Part shown: in pieces, positions 1 through 9,020 of the stretch
Layout: every line of letters starts with the position of its first letter
Numbering within the stretch: the first letter of the stretch is position 1
NCBI GenBank assembly: GCA_049518415.1
Contig: JBEKRX010000007.1
Coordinates: 42,002-106,001 of the forward strand
Length of the DNA: 64,000 bases
From: CAVQND01 sp049518415
Lineage (GTDB): Bacteria; Verrucomicrobiota; Verrucomicrobiia; Limisphaerales; UBA8199
Direction: 5' to 3'
Made by a program: the position numbers and the translations under genes
Notes under the pieces: model-generated
What the model saw: the letters and a program-made list of their open reading frames with translations, nothing else
Database searches by the model: none
What the model was told of the DNA's origin: nothing

Positions 1-633
1 GAAAAGAATCCTCTTTCTAAAGGAGGGCCGATAGGGGGTGCCCAGGGTGGCGCAGAGGAGGCAGAGGTTGCCGCCGACCAATGCCCCGCAAGCCCGGCCG
101 CCCCGGAGGATCGAAACCGTTCTCTTGGGATAGCCCTGGCAGATGCTCCCGGCGGGCACGGGCTGCATCAGGGTCCTCAAGAAACTCTGCCGCGTGAAGT
201 CCGGCAAATGCTCTTTGACGAAATCCGAGTTCACCATCGGCCCGTGAAAGGAGACGAGATTTGATTTCTGCAAGAGGGCGCAATGCAGCGAGGTGATGTC
301 GCTGTAGCCGACGAATATCTTGGGGTGGGCGCCCAGCGCCGCGTAATCCAGCAGTGGCAGAAGCCGGGACGAGCCGTAGCCGCCCCGCACGCACAGAATG
401 GCCTTCACCCTGGGGTCGCGGAACATCTTCATCAGGTCGGCCGCCCGCTCCCGGTCGCTGCCGGCCAGAAAACCGCGGCGTTGGCGGACGTGGCCGGCCA
501 GTTTGGCCTGGAAGCCGAGCCGCTCCAGGGCGCCGACCGAGCGGTCGATGGTCTGCGGGTCGGGCGGCGGGCTGGCCGGCGCGACGATGCCGATCGTGTC
601 GCCGTAATTCAGGTGGCCGGGTATGATGGGCAT
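1..633 (-). CDS. LD-carboxypeptidase (peptidase S66), C-terminus cut by window edge
   Basis: Peptidase family S66 enzymes remove the terminal D-alanine from murein tetrapeptides during cell-wall recycling. Reading leftward from the ATG at 633 gives 211 residues with no stop before the window ends. The N-terminus reads MPIIPGHLNYGDTIGIVAPAS, the usual opening of the family. The conserved block GGYGSSRLLPLLDY is followed by GYSDIT, whose serine (about residue 111) is the expected nucleophile, and FHGPM. The Glu/His part of the catalytic triad would lie beyond the window. No signal peptide is visible, which fits a cytoplasmic recycling enzyme. The family call is secure; the exact substrate is inferred. 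Confidence 0.85.
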   Translation of the reverse strand, partial: MPIIPGHLNYGDTIGIVAPASPPPDPQTIDRSVGALERLGFQAKLAGHVRQRRGFLAGSDRERAADLMKMFRDPRVKAILCVRGGYGSSRLLPLLDYAALGAHPKIFVGYSDITSLHCALLQKSNLVSFHGPMVNSDFVKEHLPDFTRQSFLRTLMQPVPAGSICQGYPKRTVSILRGGRACGALVGGNLCLLCATLGTPYRPSFRKRILF

Positions 634-761
634 GGGTCGGTTGTGCCGCCGGGGAGCCAGTTGTTCAAGCAAAAAGGAATGTTCCGGCTGGCCTTTTGGC
701 TCGCGCCGCTTAAGCTCCTGCCCCGGATTGCGCCGGTGCGCAACGCCAATCACGCATACTT

Positions 762-1115
762 ATGAAACAACCGATTCTGAAATGGGCGGCCTCGGCGGCC
801 AGCGGGTTGATCCTCGCCGGTTGCATCACGCATGAACAGACCGTCGTCCGCGACGCGGAGCGCGTCAAGGTCGAGTTTGAAAACGAAACGGCCGCCCGCA
901 TCTTTTACGAGGCGCTGAGCCGGGCGCCGGGTCACAAAGACCACGCCGAGAGCACGGCCAAGTTCGAAATCCCAGTCCTGTTCGAGTACCATCGGCACGT
1001 CGTGACCGGCTCCAATGTGGCCTTCAACCGGGCGGTCGAAATCTGCGACTCGAACAAGGACGGCAAGATTACCGAGCAGGAGGCGCGGATTTACGCGGAA
1101 CAGGCGGGGAAGTAG
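762..1115 (+). CDS. Small EF-hand lipoprotein
   Basis: This 117-residue protein begins with a lipoprotein signal peptide: a lysine, a hydrophobic stretch and the lipobox LAGC near residue 21, so it is probably lipidated and anchored in a membrane. Near the C-terminus, DSNKDGKITEQEA (about residues 95-107) has the spacing of a calcium-binding EF-hand loop with Asp, Asn, Asp, Gly, Ile and Glu at the expected positions. Only one EF-hand is seen. It is convergent with the fucosidase gene; the stop codons are almost adjacent. The function is unknown; calcium binding at the cell surface is inferred from the loop. Confidence 0.75.
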   Translation: MKQPILKWAASAASGLILAGCITHEQTVVRDAERVKVEFENETAARIFYEALSRAPGHKDHAESTAKFEIPVLFEYHRHVVTGSNVAFNRAVEICDSNKDGKITEQEARIYAEQAGK

Positions 1116-1117
1116 GG

Positions 1118-2497
1118 TCACTTGACCGGTTCGAGGTCGAGCGCCCCGTTGATCTGGAGGACGACGGTCGAGGAGCTCGGGTCGGGCGGGGTGGCCGGCA
1201 CCGAAATGGTCAGCCCCGCGGCGCCCTGCTCGAGGGCGAGTGAACCCTTCTGAGCGTCCGCCAGCAGCCAGGCCTTGCTCGCCTCGTTCTTGAGTCCGGG
1301 CACCAGCAGCTTGCCGTCGCTCGGCCAGGTGAAGACGTGCAGATAGAGCGTGGTCCCCTCGGGCGTGAGCTTTTTCGTGCACCGGCCCCAGGGCAGCCGC
1401 TGGAACGGGCTGGCCGTCGTGGCATAAACGGCCTCGCTGTTCACCTTCATCCACTTGCCGATCTGGGCCAGGCGCTCGATGCAGGCCTCGGGGAAGACGC
1501 CTTCGGCCGTCGGGCCAATGTTGAGCAGGTAGTTGCCGCCTTTGCTGGCGCAGTCAATCAGGTTGCGGATGAGGGTGGTGGAGGATTTCCAGTTTTGGTC
1601 GTGCTTGTTGTAGCCCCAGTGATTGTTCATGGTCATGCACGATTCCCAATCCACGCCCTGGCCAAAGCCGGTGGCGGGGATTTCCTGTTCGGGCGTGCCG
1701 TAATCGCCGCTGCGCTCCTTGCCCTGGTCCATGCCGGACATGCCCGCGCGGGCCTTGCCCACGCGGTTGTTGACGATGATGTCGGGCTGGAGGCTGCGGA
1801 CGTAATCGTAGAGGTCAACGCCGCGCTCGTGAGTCCAAGGGCTTTCCCATTCGCCGTCGAACCAGAGGATGCCGAGCGGGCCGTAGCGGGTGAGCAGTTC
1901 CTTGAGTTGGCCCTTCATATAGGCGGTGTAGCGGTCCATGTCGGGCGTGCCGGTGGCCTTGTCGTTCCAGGCCCGGCGGGTGGCCCAATCCGGATGGTGC
2001 CAGTCCATGATGGAATAGTAGAAGCAGAGCTTGAGGCCGGCTGGTGGGCAGGCCTCGGCCAGTTCCTTGAGCGGGTCGCGCCCAAAGGGAGTGGACTTGA
2101 TGCACCAATCGGTCAGGTCGGAGCGGAACATGCCGAAGCCGTCGTGGTGCTTGGAGGTAATGACGATATATTTCATGCCGGCATCCTTGGCCAGGCGCAC
2201 CCACGCCGCGGCATCAAACTTCACCGGGTTGAACTGGCCCGCGAACTGCTCGTATTGCGAGACGGGCATCTTCGTCTCCTCCAGGAACCATTCGCCGTAA
2301 TTGGTCTTGGCTTGCCACTCGCCGGCCGGCACCGCGTACACGCCCCAGTGCAGGAACAGGCCAAAACGCGCCTCGCGGAACCAGGCCAGGCGTTGATTGC
2401 GCGCCGCTTCGGATTCGGCGGCGCCAGCCAGGCCCGGCGCCAGCAGAAGGGACAGAACCACCAGCAGGGATGCGTTGAGGAGTCTGGAGGATTTCAT
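1118..2497 (-). CDS. Secreted alpha-L-fucosidase, GH29
   Basis: A GH29 retaining fucosidase that releases L-fucose from glycans. I start at the ATG at 2497, giving 459 residues, because it opens a clear signal peptide (MKSSRLLNASLLVVLSLLLA, then a GLAGA cleavage region); an upstream in-frame ATG at 2677 would add 60 unrelated residues. Family blocks include FGLFLHWGVYAVPAGEW, ITSKHHDGFGMF, and LWFDGEWESP with the likely nucleophile Asp near residue 214. The C-terminal ~90 residues look like the small beta-sandwich domain. It lies divergently from rhaA. A deoxy-sugar polysaccharide (fucose plus rhamnose) as the nutrient is an inference from this context. Confidence 0.92.
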   Translation of the reverse strand: MKSSRLLNASLLVVLSLLLAPGLAGAAESEAARNQRLAWFREARFGLFLHWGVYAVPAGEWQAKTNYGEWFLEETKMPVSQYEQFAGQFNPVKFDAAAWVRLAKDAGMKYIVITSKHHDGFGMFRSDLTDWCIKSTPFGRDPLKELAEACPPAGLKLCFYYSIMDWHHPDWATRRAWNDKATGTPDMDRYTAYMKGQLKELLTRYGPLGILWFDGEWESPWTHERGVDLYDYVRSLQPDIIVNNRVGKARAGMSGMDQGKERSGDYGTPEQEIPATGFGQGVDWESCMTMNNHWGYNKHDQNWKSSTTLIRNLIDCASKGGNYLLNIGPTAEGVFPEACIERLAQIGKWMKVNSEAVYATTASPFQRLPWGRCTKKLTPEGTTLYLHVFTWPSDGKLLVPGLKNEASKAWLLADAQKGSLALEQGAAGLTISVPATPPDPSSSTVVLQINGALDLEPVK

Positions 2498-2727
2498 AGA
2501 TCGTATCTCAGGTTCGGTTATGTCCGCCAAGTCTAGCGCCGCGCGGGTGACAATTGCACGCACAATCGTCGGGACCGTGCCCCGCGTGGATGCGCGACTC
2601 CCTGGCCACCTGAAAACTTGCTTGTCAACAGCGCGGCGGACAGGAAGGTCGGCGCGCCGCCTTTCCTGACTCGCCACTCGGCGCTCGACACTTGGCCGGC
2701 ATCCCGCCTAATATGCCCAAAACGTTT

Positions 2728-3996
2728 ATGAGCACGACCAAGAACATCGAACAAGCTTACCAACTGGCCAAAGAACGCTATGCCCAACTGGGCGTGGACA
2801 CCGACCAAGCCCTGGACCAACTGGCCGCCATTCCCATTTCCATCCATTGCTGGCAAGGGGACGACGTCGGCGGTTTCGAGAACGCCGGCCAGGCGCTGGG
2901 CGGGGGCCTGGCCGTGACCGGGAATTATCCCGGCAAGGCCCGGACCCCGCAGGAACTGCGCGGCGACTTCGAGAAGGCGCTTTCGCTCATCCCCGGCGCG
3001 CACCGGTTCAACCTCCATGCCTGCTACGCCGAAATGACCGGCCGGAAAGTGGAGCGCGACGCCCTGAGCGTGGACCAATTCCAGAACTGGATCGCCTGGG
3101 CCAAGGCGATCAACATCGGCATGGACTTCAACCAGACCTATTTCGCGCATTCCAAAGTCGTCGCCGGTTTCACGCTCAGCAGCCCGGACCAGGCTATCCG
3201 CCAATTCTGGATTGAGCACGGCATCCGCTGCCGCGAGGTTGGGGCCGCCATCGGCAAGGCCCTCGGCCAGACCTGCGTGACCAACCTCTGGATCCCCGAC
3301 GGCATGAAAGACACGCCCGCCGACCGCCGGGGCCCGCGCGAGCGCCTGGCTCAGTCGCTCGACGCGGTCTTCAAGAAAAAGATCGATAAGAAATACAACC
3401 TCGATGCCGTCGAACCGAAACTTTTCGGCATCGGGGCGGAAAGCTACACGCCCGGCTCGCACGAGTTCTACCTCGGCTACGCGGTCAGCCGCCAGGTCCT
3501 GCTCACGCTCGACGCCGGCCATTACCACCCCACGGAGGGGATTGCGGACAAGATCTCCTCGGTGCTGTGTTTTCTGCCGGAGCTCGGTCTGCACGTCAGC
3601 CGTGGCGTCCGCTGGGACAGCGACCACGTGGTGACCCTGACGGACGATTTGCAGGCCATCGCCCAGGAAATCGTCTGGGGCGGGTACACCAAGCGGGTCC
3701 ATATCGGCCTGGATTACTTCGACGCGAGCATTAACCGTGTGGCGGCGTGGGTCATCGGGGCGCGCAACATGGCCAAGGCGCTGCTGCTGGCCCTGGTGGC
3801 GCCCATCCAACAACTCAAGCAAGCCGAGGCGGCCGGCGATTACACCTCGCGCCTGGCGCTGATGGAAGAGGCCAAGGTCTTGCCGCTGGGCGCGGTGTGG
3901 GATTATTACTGCCAGAAGCTGGGGCGGCCGGTGGGGGAGGCCTGGCTGGCGGAAGTCAAGCAATACGAGAAAGACGTGCTTTCCAAGCGGCCATAG
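2728..3996 (+). CDS. rhaA: L-rhamnose isomerase
   Basis: Converts L-rhamnose to L-rhamnulose, the first step of rhamnose catabolism. The 422-residue length matches the E. coli enzyme (419). The start at 2728 aligns with the known RhaA N-terminus (MSTTKNIEQAYQLAKERY); ATGs at 2692 and 2713 are alternatives. Conserved blocks include SIHCWQGDDVGGFE, TGNYPGKA, FNLHACY, the metal-site region FNQTYFAHSK, NLWIPDG, and ALDxGHYHPTE-like TLDAGHYHPTE, followed by RWDSDHVV. It is first in a same-strand series with rhaT and rhaB, so uptake, isomerisation and phosphorylation are encoded together. No rhamnulose-1-phosphate aldolase is present in the window. Confidence 0.95.
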   Translation: MSTTKNIEQAYQLAKERYAQLGVDTDQALDQLAAIPISIHCWQGDDVGGFENAGQALGGGLAVTGNYPGKARTPQELRGDFEKALSLIPGAHRFNLHACYAEMTGRKVERDALSVDQFQNWIAWAKAINIGMDFNQTYFAHSKVVAGFTLSSPDQAIRQFWIEHGIRCREVGAAIGKALGQTCVTNLWIPDGMKDTPADRRGPRERLAQSLDAVFKKKIDKKYNLDAVEPKLFGIGAESYTPGSHEFYLGYAVSRQVLLTLDAGHYHPTEGIADKISSVLCFLPELGLHVSRGVRWDSDHVVTLTDDLQAIAQEIVWGGYTKRVHIGLDYFDASINRVAAWVIGARNMAKALLLALVAPIQQLKQAEAAGDYTSRLALMEEAKVLPLGAVWDYYCQKLGRPVGEAWLAEVKQYEKDVLSKRP

Positions 3997-4036
3997 ACCG
4001 TGGCGTTGCGACGCGTTCAACAGAAGAATATCGTCT

Positions 4037-5200
4037 ATGAACGAAACCAATCCGATGGCAGCCATTCTCTTGTACGTGCTTGGGGGCTTGGCCGGGGCGG
4101 TCTTTTACCTCCCCTTCAAGAAGGTCAGGAACTGGGCTTGGGAGAGTTACTGGCTGGTTTATGCCGTGGCGGGTTTGGTGATTGTGCCCTGGTTGCTGGC
4201 GTTCCTGGTATCGCCCAAGGTATGCACGCTGCTGGCGCACACGGACCTCAAGACCCTGGCCCTGTGTTACCTCTTCGGGGCCATGTGGGGCGTGGGCGGG
4301 CTGACCTGGGGCTTGATGATCCGTTACCTGGGTTTCGGCTTGGGTCTGGCCGTGGGGTGCGGCCTGTGTGCCTCGGCGGGGACGTTGATTCCGCCGGTGT
4401 TCAAAGGGGAACTGGGCGGACTGCTCAAGCTCGCCTCGGGACAGGCGACGCTGTTGGGGGTGGTGGTAGCCTTGGTCGGCATCGTGATGGTCGGCATGGC
4501 CGGCATGTCCAAGGAGAAGGAATTGCCCGAGGCGGAAAAGAAAAAGGCAGTGGCGGAATTTGACTTCCGCAAGGGGATGTTGGTCGCCATTTTCTCCGGC
4601 GTGATGAGCGCGGGTATGGTCTTTGGCCTGGAGAGCGGCGGGACCCTTGAAAAGGCCGCGGTGAGTGCCGGCACCTCGCCCACCTGGAGAGGCATTCCGG
4701 TACTGGTCGTCGTCCTGCTCGGTGGCTTCACGGTCAACTTCATCTGGTGTCTTTACCTGAATCTCAAGCACCAGACGACCGGCGATTACAGCCGAAAAGA
4801 CGCGCCGCTGGCGGCAAATTCCATCTTCGCCGCCCTGGCGGGTTTCCTTTGGTGTTTGCAGTTCATTACTTACAAAGTCGCCGACTCGAAGATCGGCGAG
4901 TTTGCCTTTGCCGGCTGGACCGTTTTCATGTCCAGCATGATCATCTTCAGCACGCTGCTGGGGGTGAGTTTGGGCGAATGGAAGGGCGTAAGCAGCCGGA
5001 CGAAGTCACTGTTGGCCGCCAGTCTGGCTGTGCTCGTAGCCTCACTGCTCATCATTGGCTACGGAAACAAACTCAAGGCCGATGAGGCCAAACCCGCAAG
5101 GCCCAGTCCGCTCCTGGCCTGCTGCTCCTGCTCGGCTCCAGCGCCGTCGCCGGTTACAGCGGCAAACTCTCCCGCGAAAACCCCGCCTCCCCGGCCGTAA
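4037..5200 (+). CDS. rhaT: L-rhamnose/proton symporter
   Basis: An inner-membrane permease of the RhaT family with about ten hydrophobic segments over 387 residues. Diagnostic stretches are LFGAMWGVGGLTWGLMIRYLG, matching the RhaT 'WGxGxxxxGLxxRYLG' block, then a gap loop rich in Lys/Glu (KEKELPEAEKKK) and FWCLQF-type residues near 275. It lies 40 bp after rhaA and before rhaB. The last ~45 residues (from about LKADEAKPARP) are proline-rich and unlike the family, so the C-terminus may have been extended by a frameshift; a hydrophobic reading continues briefly in another frame there. Function is assigned by family and neighbours. Confidence 0.9.
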   Translation: MNETNPMAAILLYVLGGLAGAVFYLPFKKVRNWAWESYWLVYAVAGLVIVPWLLAFLVSPKVCTLLAHTDLKTLALCYLFGAMWGVGGLTWGLMIRYLGFGLGLAVGCGLCASAGTLIPPVFKGELGGLLKLASGQATLLGVVVALVGIVMVGMAGMSKEKELPEAEKKKAVAEFDFRKGMLVAIFSGVMSAGMVFGLESGGTLEKAAVSAGTSPTWRGIPVLVVVLLGGFTVNFIWCLYLNLKHQTTGDYSRKDAPLAANSIFAALAGFLWCLQFITYKVADSKIGEFAFAGWTVFMSSMIIFSTLLGVSLGEWKGVSSRTKSLLAASLAVLVASLLIIGYGNKLKADEAKPARPSPLLACCSCSAPAPSPVTAANSPAKTPPPRP

Positions 5201-5333
5201 CCAATTCACCGTGGCCGGCTTGAGGGCGGCTCTGGCCACCTTGCCAAACCACTCCGTTTTCGGCTGTTTTCGATGACAATTGCGACGACGAGGACAATTC
5301 CATGCCGGCATCCTGCCCAGGCGCCATGCTCGC

Positions 5334-5408
5334 CCCTCTCGACCCTCGACCCTCGACCCTCGACCCTCGACCCCGACCTTCATCCCTCAACCCTCAACCC
5401 TCAATTCT
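5334..5408. repeat. 7-bp tandem repeat, CCCTCGA then CCCTCAA
   Basis: About five copies of a 7-bp unit (CCCTCGA) run into about three copies of a one-base variant (CCCTCAA), ending four bases before the rhaB start codon. The array occupies the place of the 5' untranslated region, so no normal Shine-Dalgarno sequence is present. It belongs to a wider set of short-period imperfect repeats found between genes in this window. Confidence 0.85.
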
Positions 5409-5411
5409 CTC

Positions 5412-6899
5412 ATGTCTCAACGTGTTTATCTCGCCATTGACCTTGGCGCCGAAAGCGGCCGCGTGATGGCCGGCCTCTGGAACGGCAAGACGATTCAGCT
5501 CGAAGAAATTCATCGCTTCCCCAACGGCCCCGTCCACCTGGCCGGCTCCATGCGGTGGGACGTGATCCGGCTTTGGGCCGAGATTCAGAACGGCCTGGGG
5601 CTGGCGGCCAGGAAATACGGCCCAGCGATCGTGTCCGTGGGCGCCGATACCTGGGGCGTGGACTTCGTGCTGCTGAGCCGGCACGATGAAATGGTGGGCC
5701 AGCCCTACCATTACCGCGATGCGCGCACCAACGGGATGATGGAAAAGGCCTTCCAGCAGGTGCCGCGGGCGGAGATCTTCGCCCAAACGGGGCTGCAGTT
5801 CATGCAGCTCAACACCCTCTTCCAGTTGCTGGCCATCAAAGAAAACACCCCCGAACTCTTGACGGCGGCGGATTGCCTGCTGCTGATGCCGGACTTTGTC
5901 CATTGGGCGCTGTGCGGCTCGCGCGTCGTCGAGTTCACCAACGGCACGACCACGCAGTGCCTGCACCCGCTCACGCGCAACTGGGCCAGGGGCTTGTTGA
6001 AGAAATTCGGCCTCCCCACACGCATTTTTCCCAAAGTCGTCCCGCCCGGCACGGAATTGGGCGCCCTGCGGCCCGGCGTGGCGGAAAGGACGGGCCTGGG
6101 CAAGGTCAAAGTGGTCGCCCCGCCCACGCACGATACCGCCTCCGCCGTCGCCGGGGTGCCGACCGCCAACACGGGCCAGGCCAACTGGGCCTACCTCAGC
6201 TCCGGCACCTGGTCGTTGATGGGTGCCGAGGTGCCCCAGGCCTGCCTGTCCCCCCGCGCGCTCGAGATCAATATGACCAATGAAGGGGGCCTGGACGGCA
6301 CTTACCGTTTGCTCAAGAACATTATGGGCCTCTGGCTGGTGCAGCAGTGCAAGCGTGCCTTCGACGCCCGCAGCCGGAAATACGAATACGGTGAGTTGGC
6401 GCAACTGGCCGGCCAGGCGCCCGCCCTCCGCGCGCTGGTCAATCCTGACGACTCGCGCTTCCTCAATCCGCCCGACATGCCCCAGGCCATCCAGGATTTC
6501 TGCGTCGAGACCAAACAGCCGGCCCCCAAGACCGAGGGCGAATTGGTGCGGTGCGCCTACGAAAGTCTGGCGCTCAAGTACCGGCAGGTACTGGGCTGGC
6601 TCGAGGAACTTACCGGCCAGCGCATCGAAGTCATTCACATCGTGGGCGGCGGCTCCCAAAGCGAGATGCTCAATCAATTCACCGCTGATGCCTGCCAGCG
6701 ACCGGTGGTGGCTGGCCCGGTCGAAGCGACCGCCCTGGGCAACCTCCTCGTCCAGGTCCGTGCCAGCGGCGAACTGGCCTCGCTGGCCGAGATGCGCGAG
6801 GTCATCCGCCAGTCCAGCGAAGTCAAGCCCTGCCAGCCCGGCCCGGCCGCGCCCTGGGAAGAGGCCTCGGCCAGCTTCGCCGAGCTGCAGCAGCCTTAA
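5412..6899 (+). CDS. rhaB: Rhamnulokinase
   Basis: Phosphorylates L-rhamnulose to L-rhamnulose-1-phosphate. The 495-residue product fits the FGGY sugar-kinase family (E. coli RhaB 489). The start at 5412 gives MSQRVYLAIDLGAESGRVM, the N-terminal phosphate-binding motif; an upstream in-frame ATG at 5280 would translate the 7-bp repeat array and is rejected. Other landmarks are GADTWGVDFVLL, YHYRDARTNGMM, the ATP-site THDTASAV, SSGTWSLMG, and the C-terminal GGGSQSEMLNQFTADA. It completes the rhaA-rhaT-rhaB set. The TAA stop is formed at the junction with the first MITE copy, whose terminal repeat begins at 6899. Confidence 0.95.
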   Translation: MSQRVYLAIDLGAESGRVMAGLWNGKTIQLEEIHRFPNGPVHLAGSMRWDVIRLWAEIQNGLGLAARKYGPAIVSVGADTWGVDFVLLSRHDEMVGQPYHYRDARTNGMMEKAFQQVPRAEIFAQTGLQFMQLNTLFQLLAIKENTPELLTAADCLLLMPDFVHWALCGSRVVEFTNGTTTQCLHPLTRNWARGLLKKFGLPTRIFPKVVPPGTELGALRPGVAERTGLGKVKVVAPPTHDTASAVAGVPTANTGQANWAYLSSGTWSLMGAEVPQACLSPRALEINMTNEGGLDGTYRLLKNIMGLWLVQQCKRAFDARSRKYEYGELAQLAGQAPALRALVNPDDSRFLNPPDMPQAIQDFCVETKQPAPKTEGELVRCAYESLALKYRQVLGWLEELTGQRIEVIHIVGGGSQSEMLNQFTADACQRPVVAGPVEATALGNLLVQVRASGELASLAEMREVIRQSSEVKPCQPGPAAPWEEASASFAELQQP

Positions 6900-7097
6900 G
6901 GGCTCGTGCAAAAATAAATTCCGAGATCTGGCTGCTTGGGTGGAGCGTGAAGCGTAAGAGCGTGGAGCGTGGCAAGTGCTCCGATGCCCTCACGCTCTAT
7001 CCCGATTCGGAATCGGGACTCCACGCTCTGGACGCCAGGCGAAGGCAGTTTGTTAGAATTACGCCCAAAGCACCGAAGTTGTTTTTGCACGGGCGCC
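6899..7097. mobile_element. MITE-like element, copy 1 (right end decayed)
   Basis: A non-coding 199-bp sequence nearly identical by eye to 13449-13648. The left end reads AGGGCTCGTGCAAAAATAA; the right end (GTTTTTGCACGGGCGCC) is a degraded version of the inverted repeat preserved in copy 2. Inside are an inverted pair AGAGCGTGGAG / CTCCACGCTCT and a 19-bp palindrome at 7000-7018. No open frame of its own is convincing, so it would need a transposase supplied elsewhere. The left terminus overlaps the last base of the rhaB stop codon. The rest of the gap to rpoN (7098-7273) holds nothing I recognise. Confidence 0.75.
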
Positions 7098-7273
7098 AAG
7101 CGGCGTGTTTCATTGCGGGGCGCAGCCGCCCCTGCGCGCGAAGGGGCGGGCGCAGCGCGGCCCCTCTTTTTTCACGTCCGCCGGCGCTGCCAAGGGCTCG
7201 CGAACGCGCCGGGAGAGCCAAACTCGTGCCAAGTTCTGCTTGTATTGCCGGCGCAGACGCTTACAATGAGGGC

Positions 7274-8773
7274 ATGGCTCAGGGCCTACAACTGTCCCAG
7301 CGGTTGACCCAATCGCTGGTGCTGGCGCCGCAATTGCAGCAATCGCTGGCGCTCCTGCAGGCGCCGACGCTCGAACTCAAGGCCCTGGTCGAACAGGAAC
7401 TGCAGCAGAACCCCTTGTTGGAAGAGGCCCCGGCGGCGGAAATGGAGCCGACGGAGAAAGAGGACCGCGAACCCGAAAAGCTGGCCGAGACCGCAGACCC
7501 CAGCGAACCGCCTGCGGACTTGAACCTGGACCCGGCCTCGGAAAAGAGCAGCGGCGAGCCGGTGGACGATTTCCAGGAGGAGTTCGAGCGCCTGGCGCAG
7601 CTCGACCAGGAATGGCGCGAGCATTTTGCCCAGACCAACCTGCCCTCCCGCCCTTCCGCCGAGGAGGAAGAAAGGCGGCAATTCATGTTCGATTCGCTCG
7701 TGGCCGACACTTCGCTCCAGGAGGTGCTGCTCGAGCAGGTCCGCCAGTCGGCCTTGCCGGCGGACAACTGGCCCGCCGCCGAGGTCATCATCGGCAACAT
7801 TGACGATTACGGCTACCTGAAAGCGACGCTCGAGGAAGTGGCGGCGGCCACCGGCTTGCCGCCGGAACGGGTCCTGGAAGTGCTGAAGGTCATTCAGAGC
7901 TTCGAACCGCCTGGCGTCGGCGCCCGCGACCTGCGGGAATGCCTGATGCTCCAACTGGAGCGCATCGGCCAGCAGCGCACCCTCGACTACCGCATCATCA
8001 ACGAATTCATGGACGCCTTGGGCAAGCGGCGCATCCCCGAAATCGCCCGCGGCACCGGCGCTTCCATCGACGAAGTCCAGACGGCCCTCGAGCGCATCGC
8101 CCGGCTGGAACCCCGCCCCGGCCGCGCTTTCCTGCCCGACGACCACCAATACATCCTGCCGGAGGTCTTCGTCCGCAAAAGCGGCGGCGATTTCGTCATC
8201 ACCACCAACAACGAGTACATCCCGCACTTGCGCATCAGCAACACCTACAAGGACCTGATGGCCCAGGGCGGAAACTCGCCGGAGGTGCGCAACTATATCC
8301 GCGAGAAGATCCGCGCCGGCAAGTTCCTGATCAAGAGCCTGCACCAGCGCCAGCAGACCATCCTGAGCATCGCCAAGGAAGTCGTCCACCGCCAGCGCGA
8401 CTTCATGGAAAAGGGCGTCGCCTGCCTCAGACCCCTGACCATGGTTCAAGTGGCCCAAGTCGTCGGCGTCCATGAAACCACCGTCAGCCGCGCCGTCTCC
8501 GGCAAATACATCCAGACCCCCCAGGGCATCTTCGAGATGAAGTACTTCTTCACCGCCGGCATCCAGACCGCCTCCGGCGATGGCCTCTCCAACACCAGCG
8601 TCAAGGACATGATTGCCGAAATCTTCAAAAAGGAAGACCCCACCAAACCCCTCTCCGACCAGGAAGTAGTCAAAATGCTCCAGGAAAAAGGCATCGTCAT
8701 CGCCCGCCGCACCGTCGCCAAATACCGCACCGAACTCAACATCCTCCCCTCCAACCTGCGCAAGGTGTACTGA
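7274..8773 (+). CDS. rpoN: RNA polymerase sigma-54 factor
   Basis: The alternative sigma factor that recognises -24/-12 promoters and needs an AAA+ activator. The ATG at 7274 gives 499 residues beginning MAQGLQLSQRLTQSLVLAPQ, the glutamine-rich region I that ends in QELQQNPLLEE, as in other RpoN proteins. An acidic linker (residues ~55-110) precedes the core-binding domain. The helix-turn-helix VAQVVGVHETTVSRAVSGKY lies near residue 395, and the C-terminal RpoN box ARRTVAKYRTELNI near residue 477 contacts the -24 element. An upstream in-frame start at 6947 would translate the MITE and is rejected. No activator or clear -24/-12 promoter was seen in the window. Confidence 0.96.
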   Translation: MAQGLQLSQRLTQSLVLAPQLQQSLALLQAPTLELKALVEQELQQNPLLEEAPAAEMEPTEKEDREPEKLAETADPSEPPADLNLDPASEKSSGEPVDDFQEEFERLAQLDQEWREHFAQTNLPSRPSAEEEERRQFMFDSLVADTSLQEVLLEQVRQSALPADNWPAAEVIIGNIDDYGYLKATLEEVAAATGLPPERVLEVLKVIQSFEPPGVGARDLRECLMLQLERIGQQRTLDYRIINEFMDALGKRRIPEIARGTGASIDEVQTALERIARLEPRPGRAFLPDDHQYILPEVFVRKSGGDFVITTNNEYIPHLRISNTYKDLMAQGGNSPEVRNYIREKIRAGKFLIKSLHQRQQTILSIAKEVVHRQRDFMEKGVACLRPLTMVQVAQVVGVHETTVSRAVSGKYIQTPQGIFEMKYFFTAGIQTASGDGLSNTSVKDMIAEIFKKEDPTKPLSDQEVVKMLQEKGIVIARRTVAKYRTELNILPSNLRKVY

Positions 8774-8840
8774 GCGCCGCCGGACCGGAAGTGCCCAAGG
8801 CCGAAGGCCTCGGGGGCCTGGGCGGCGCCGCCGGTAGTGG

Positions 8841-8859
8841 GGCAGGCGTCTCGCCTGCC
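8841..8859. terminator. Strong hairpin after rpoN, possible terminator
   Basis: GGCAGGCG-TCT-CGCCTGCC is a perfect 8-bp stem with a three-base loop, 68 bases after the rpoN stop. There is no T-run after it, so intrinsic termination is uncertain. A smaller hairpin AGGCC-GAA-GGCCT lies just upstream. Both could equally be members of the local repeat families. Confidence 0.4.
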
Positions 8860-8937
8860 ACCAGCCGGCGGCGGGGCGCTAGAGCTCCTGACCGGCAAAG
8901 GTCGTTGGAATCGGGTCAAGTTTCGCTGCGGTTGCAA

Positions 8938-8956
8938 TCCCGATTCGGAATCGGGA
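8938..8956. repeat. 19-bp palindrome TCCCGATTCSGAATCGGGA
   Basis: A palindrome, perfect except at its central base, in non-coding DNA. Other full copies in the window are at 7000-7018 and 13551-13569 (inside the MITE copies) and 9463-9481. Here it stands alone, immediately before an AT-rich iterated stretch (8963-9003) that leads into a decayed gene. Confidence 0.8.
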
Positions 8957-9020
8957 CTTTTAGGTGAATTGAAAATTGAGGATTGAAAAACGGTCGTTGG
9001 TTATTGAAGAATGCCCGCCG

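Noticed and set aside
5085..5200. Separate small gene with a hydrophobic start overlapping the rhaT 3' end
   Set aside because: GLLLLLGSSAVAGYSG appears in another frame but has no start codon and stops soon after; more likely an ancestral extension disturbed by a frameshift.
5334..5411. CRISPR-like or protein-coding reading of the CCCTCGA array
   Set aside because: The unit is 7 bp with no spacers, and translation gives only Pro/Ser/Thr/Leu repeats.
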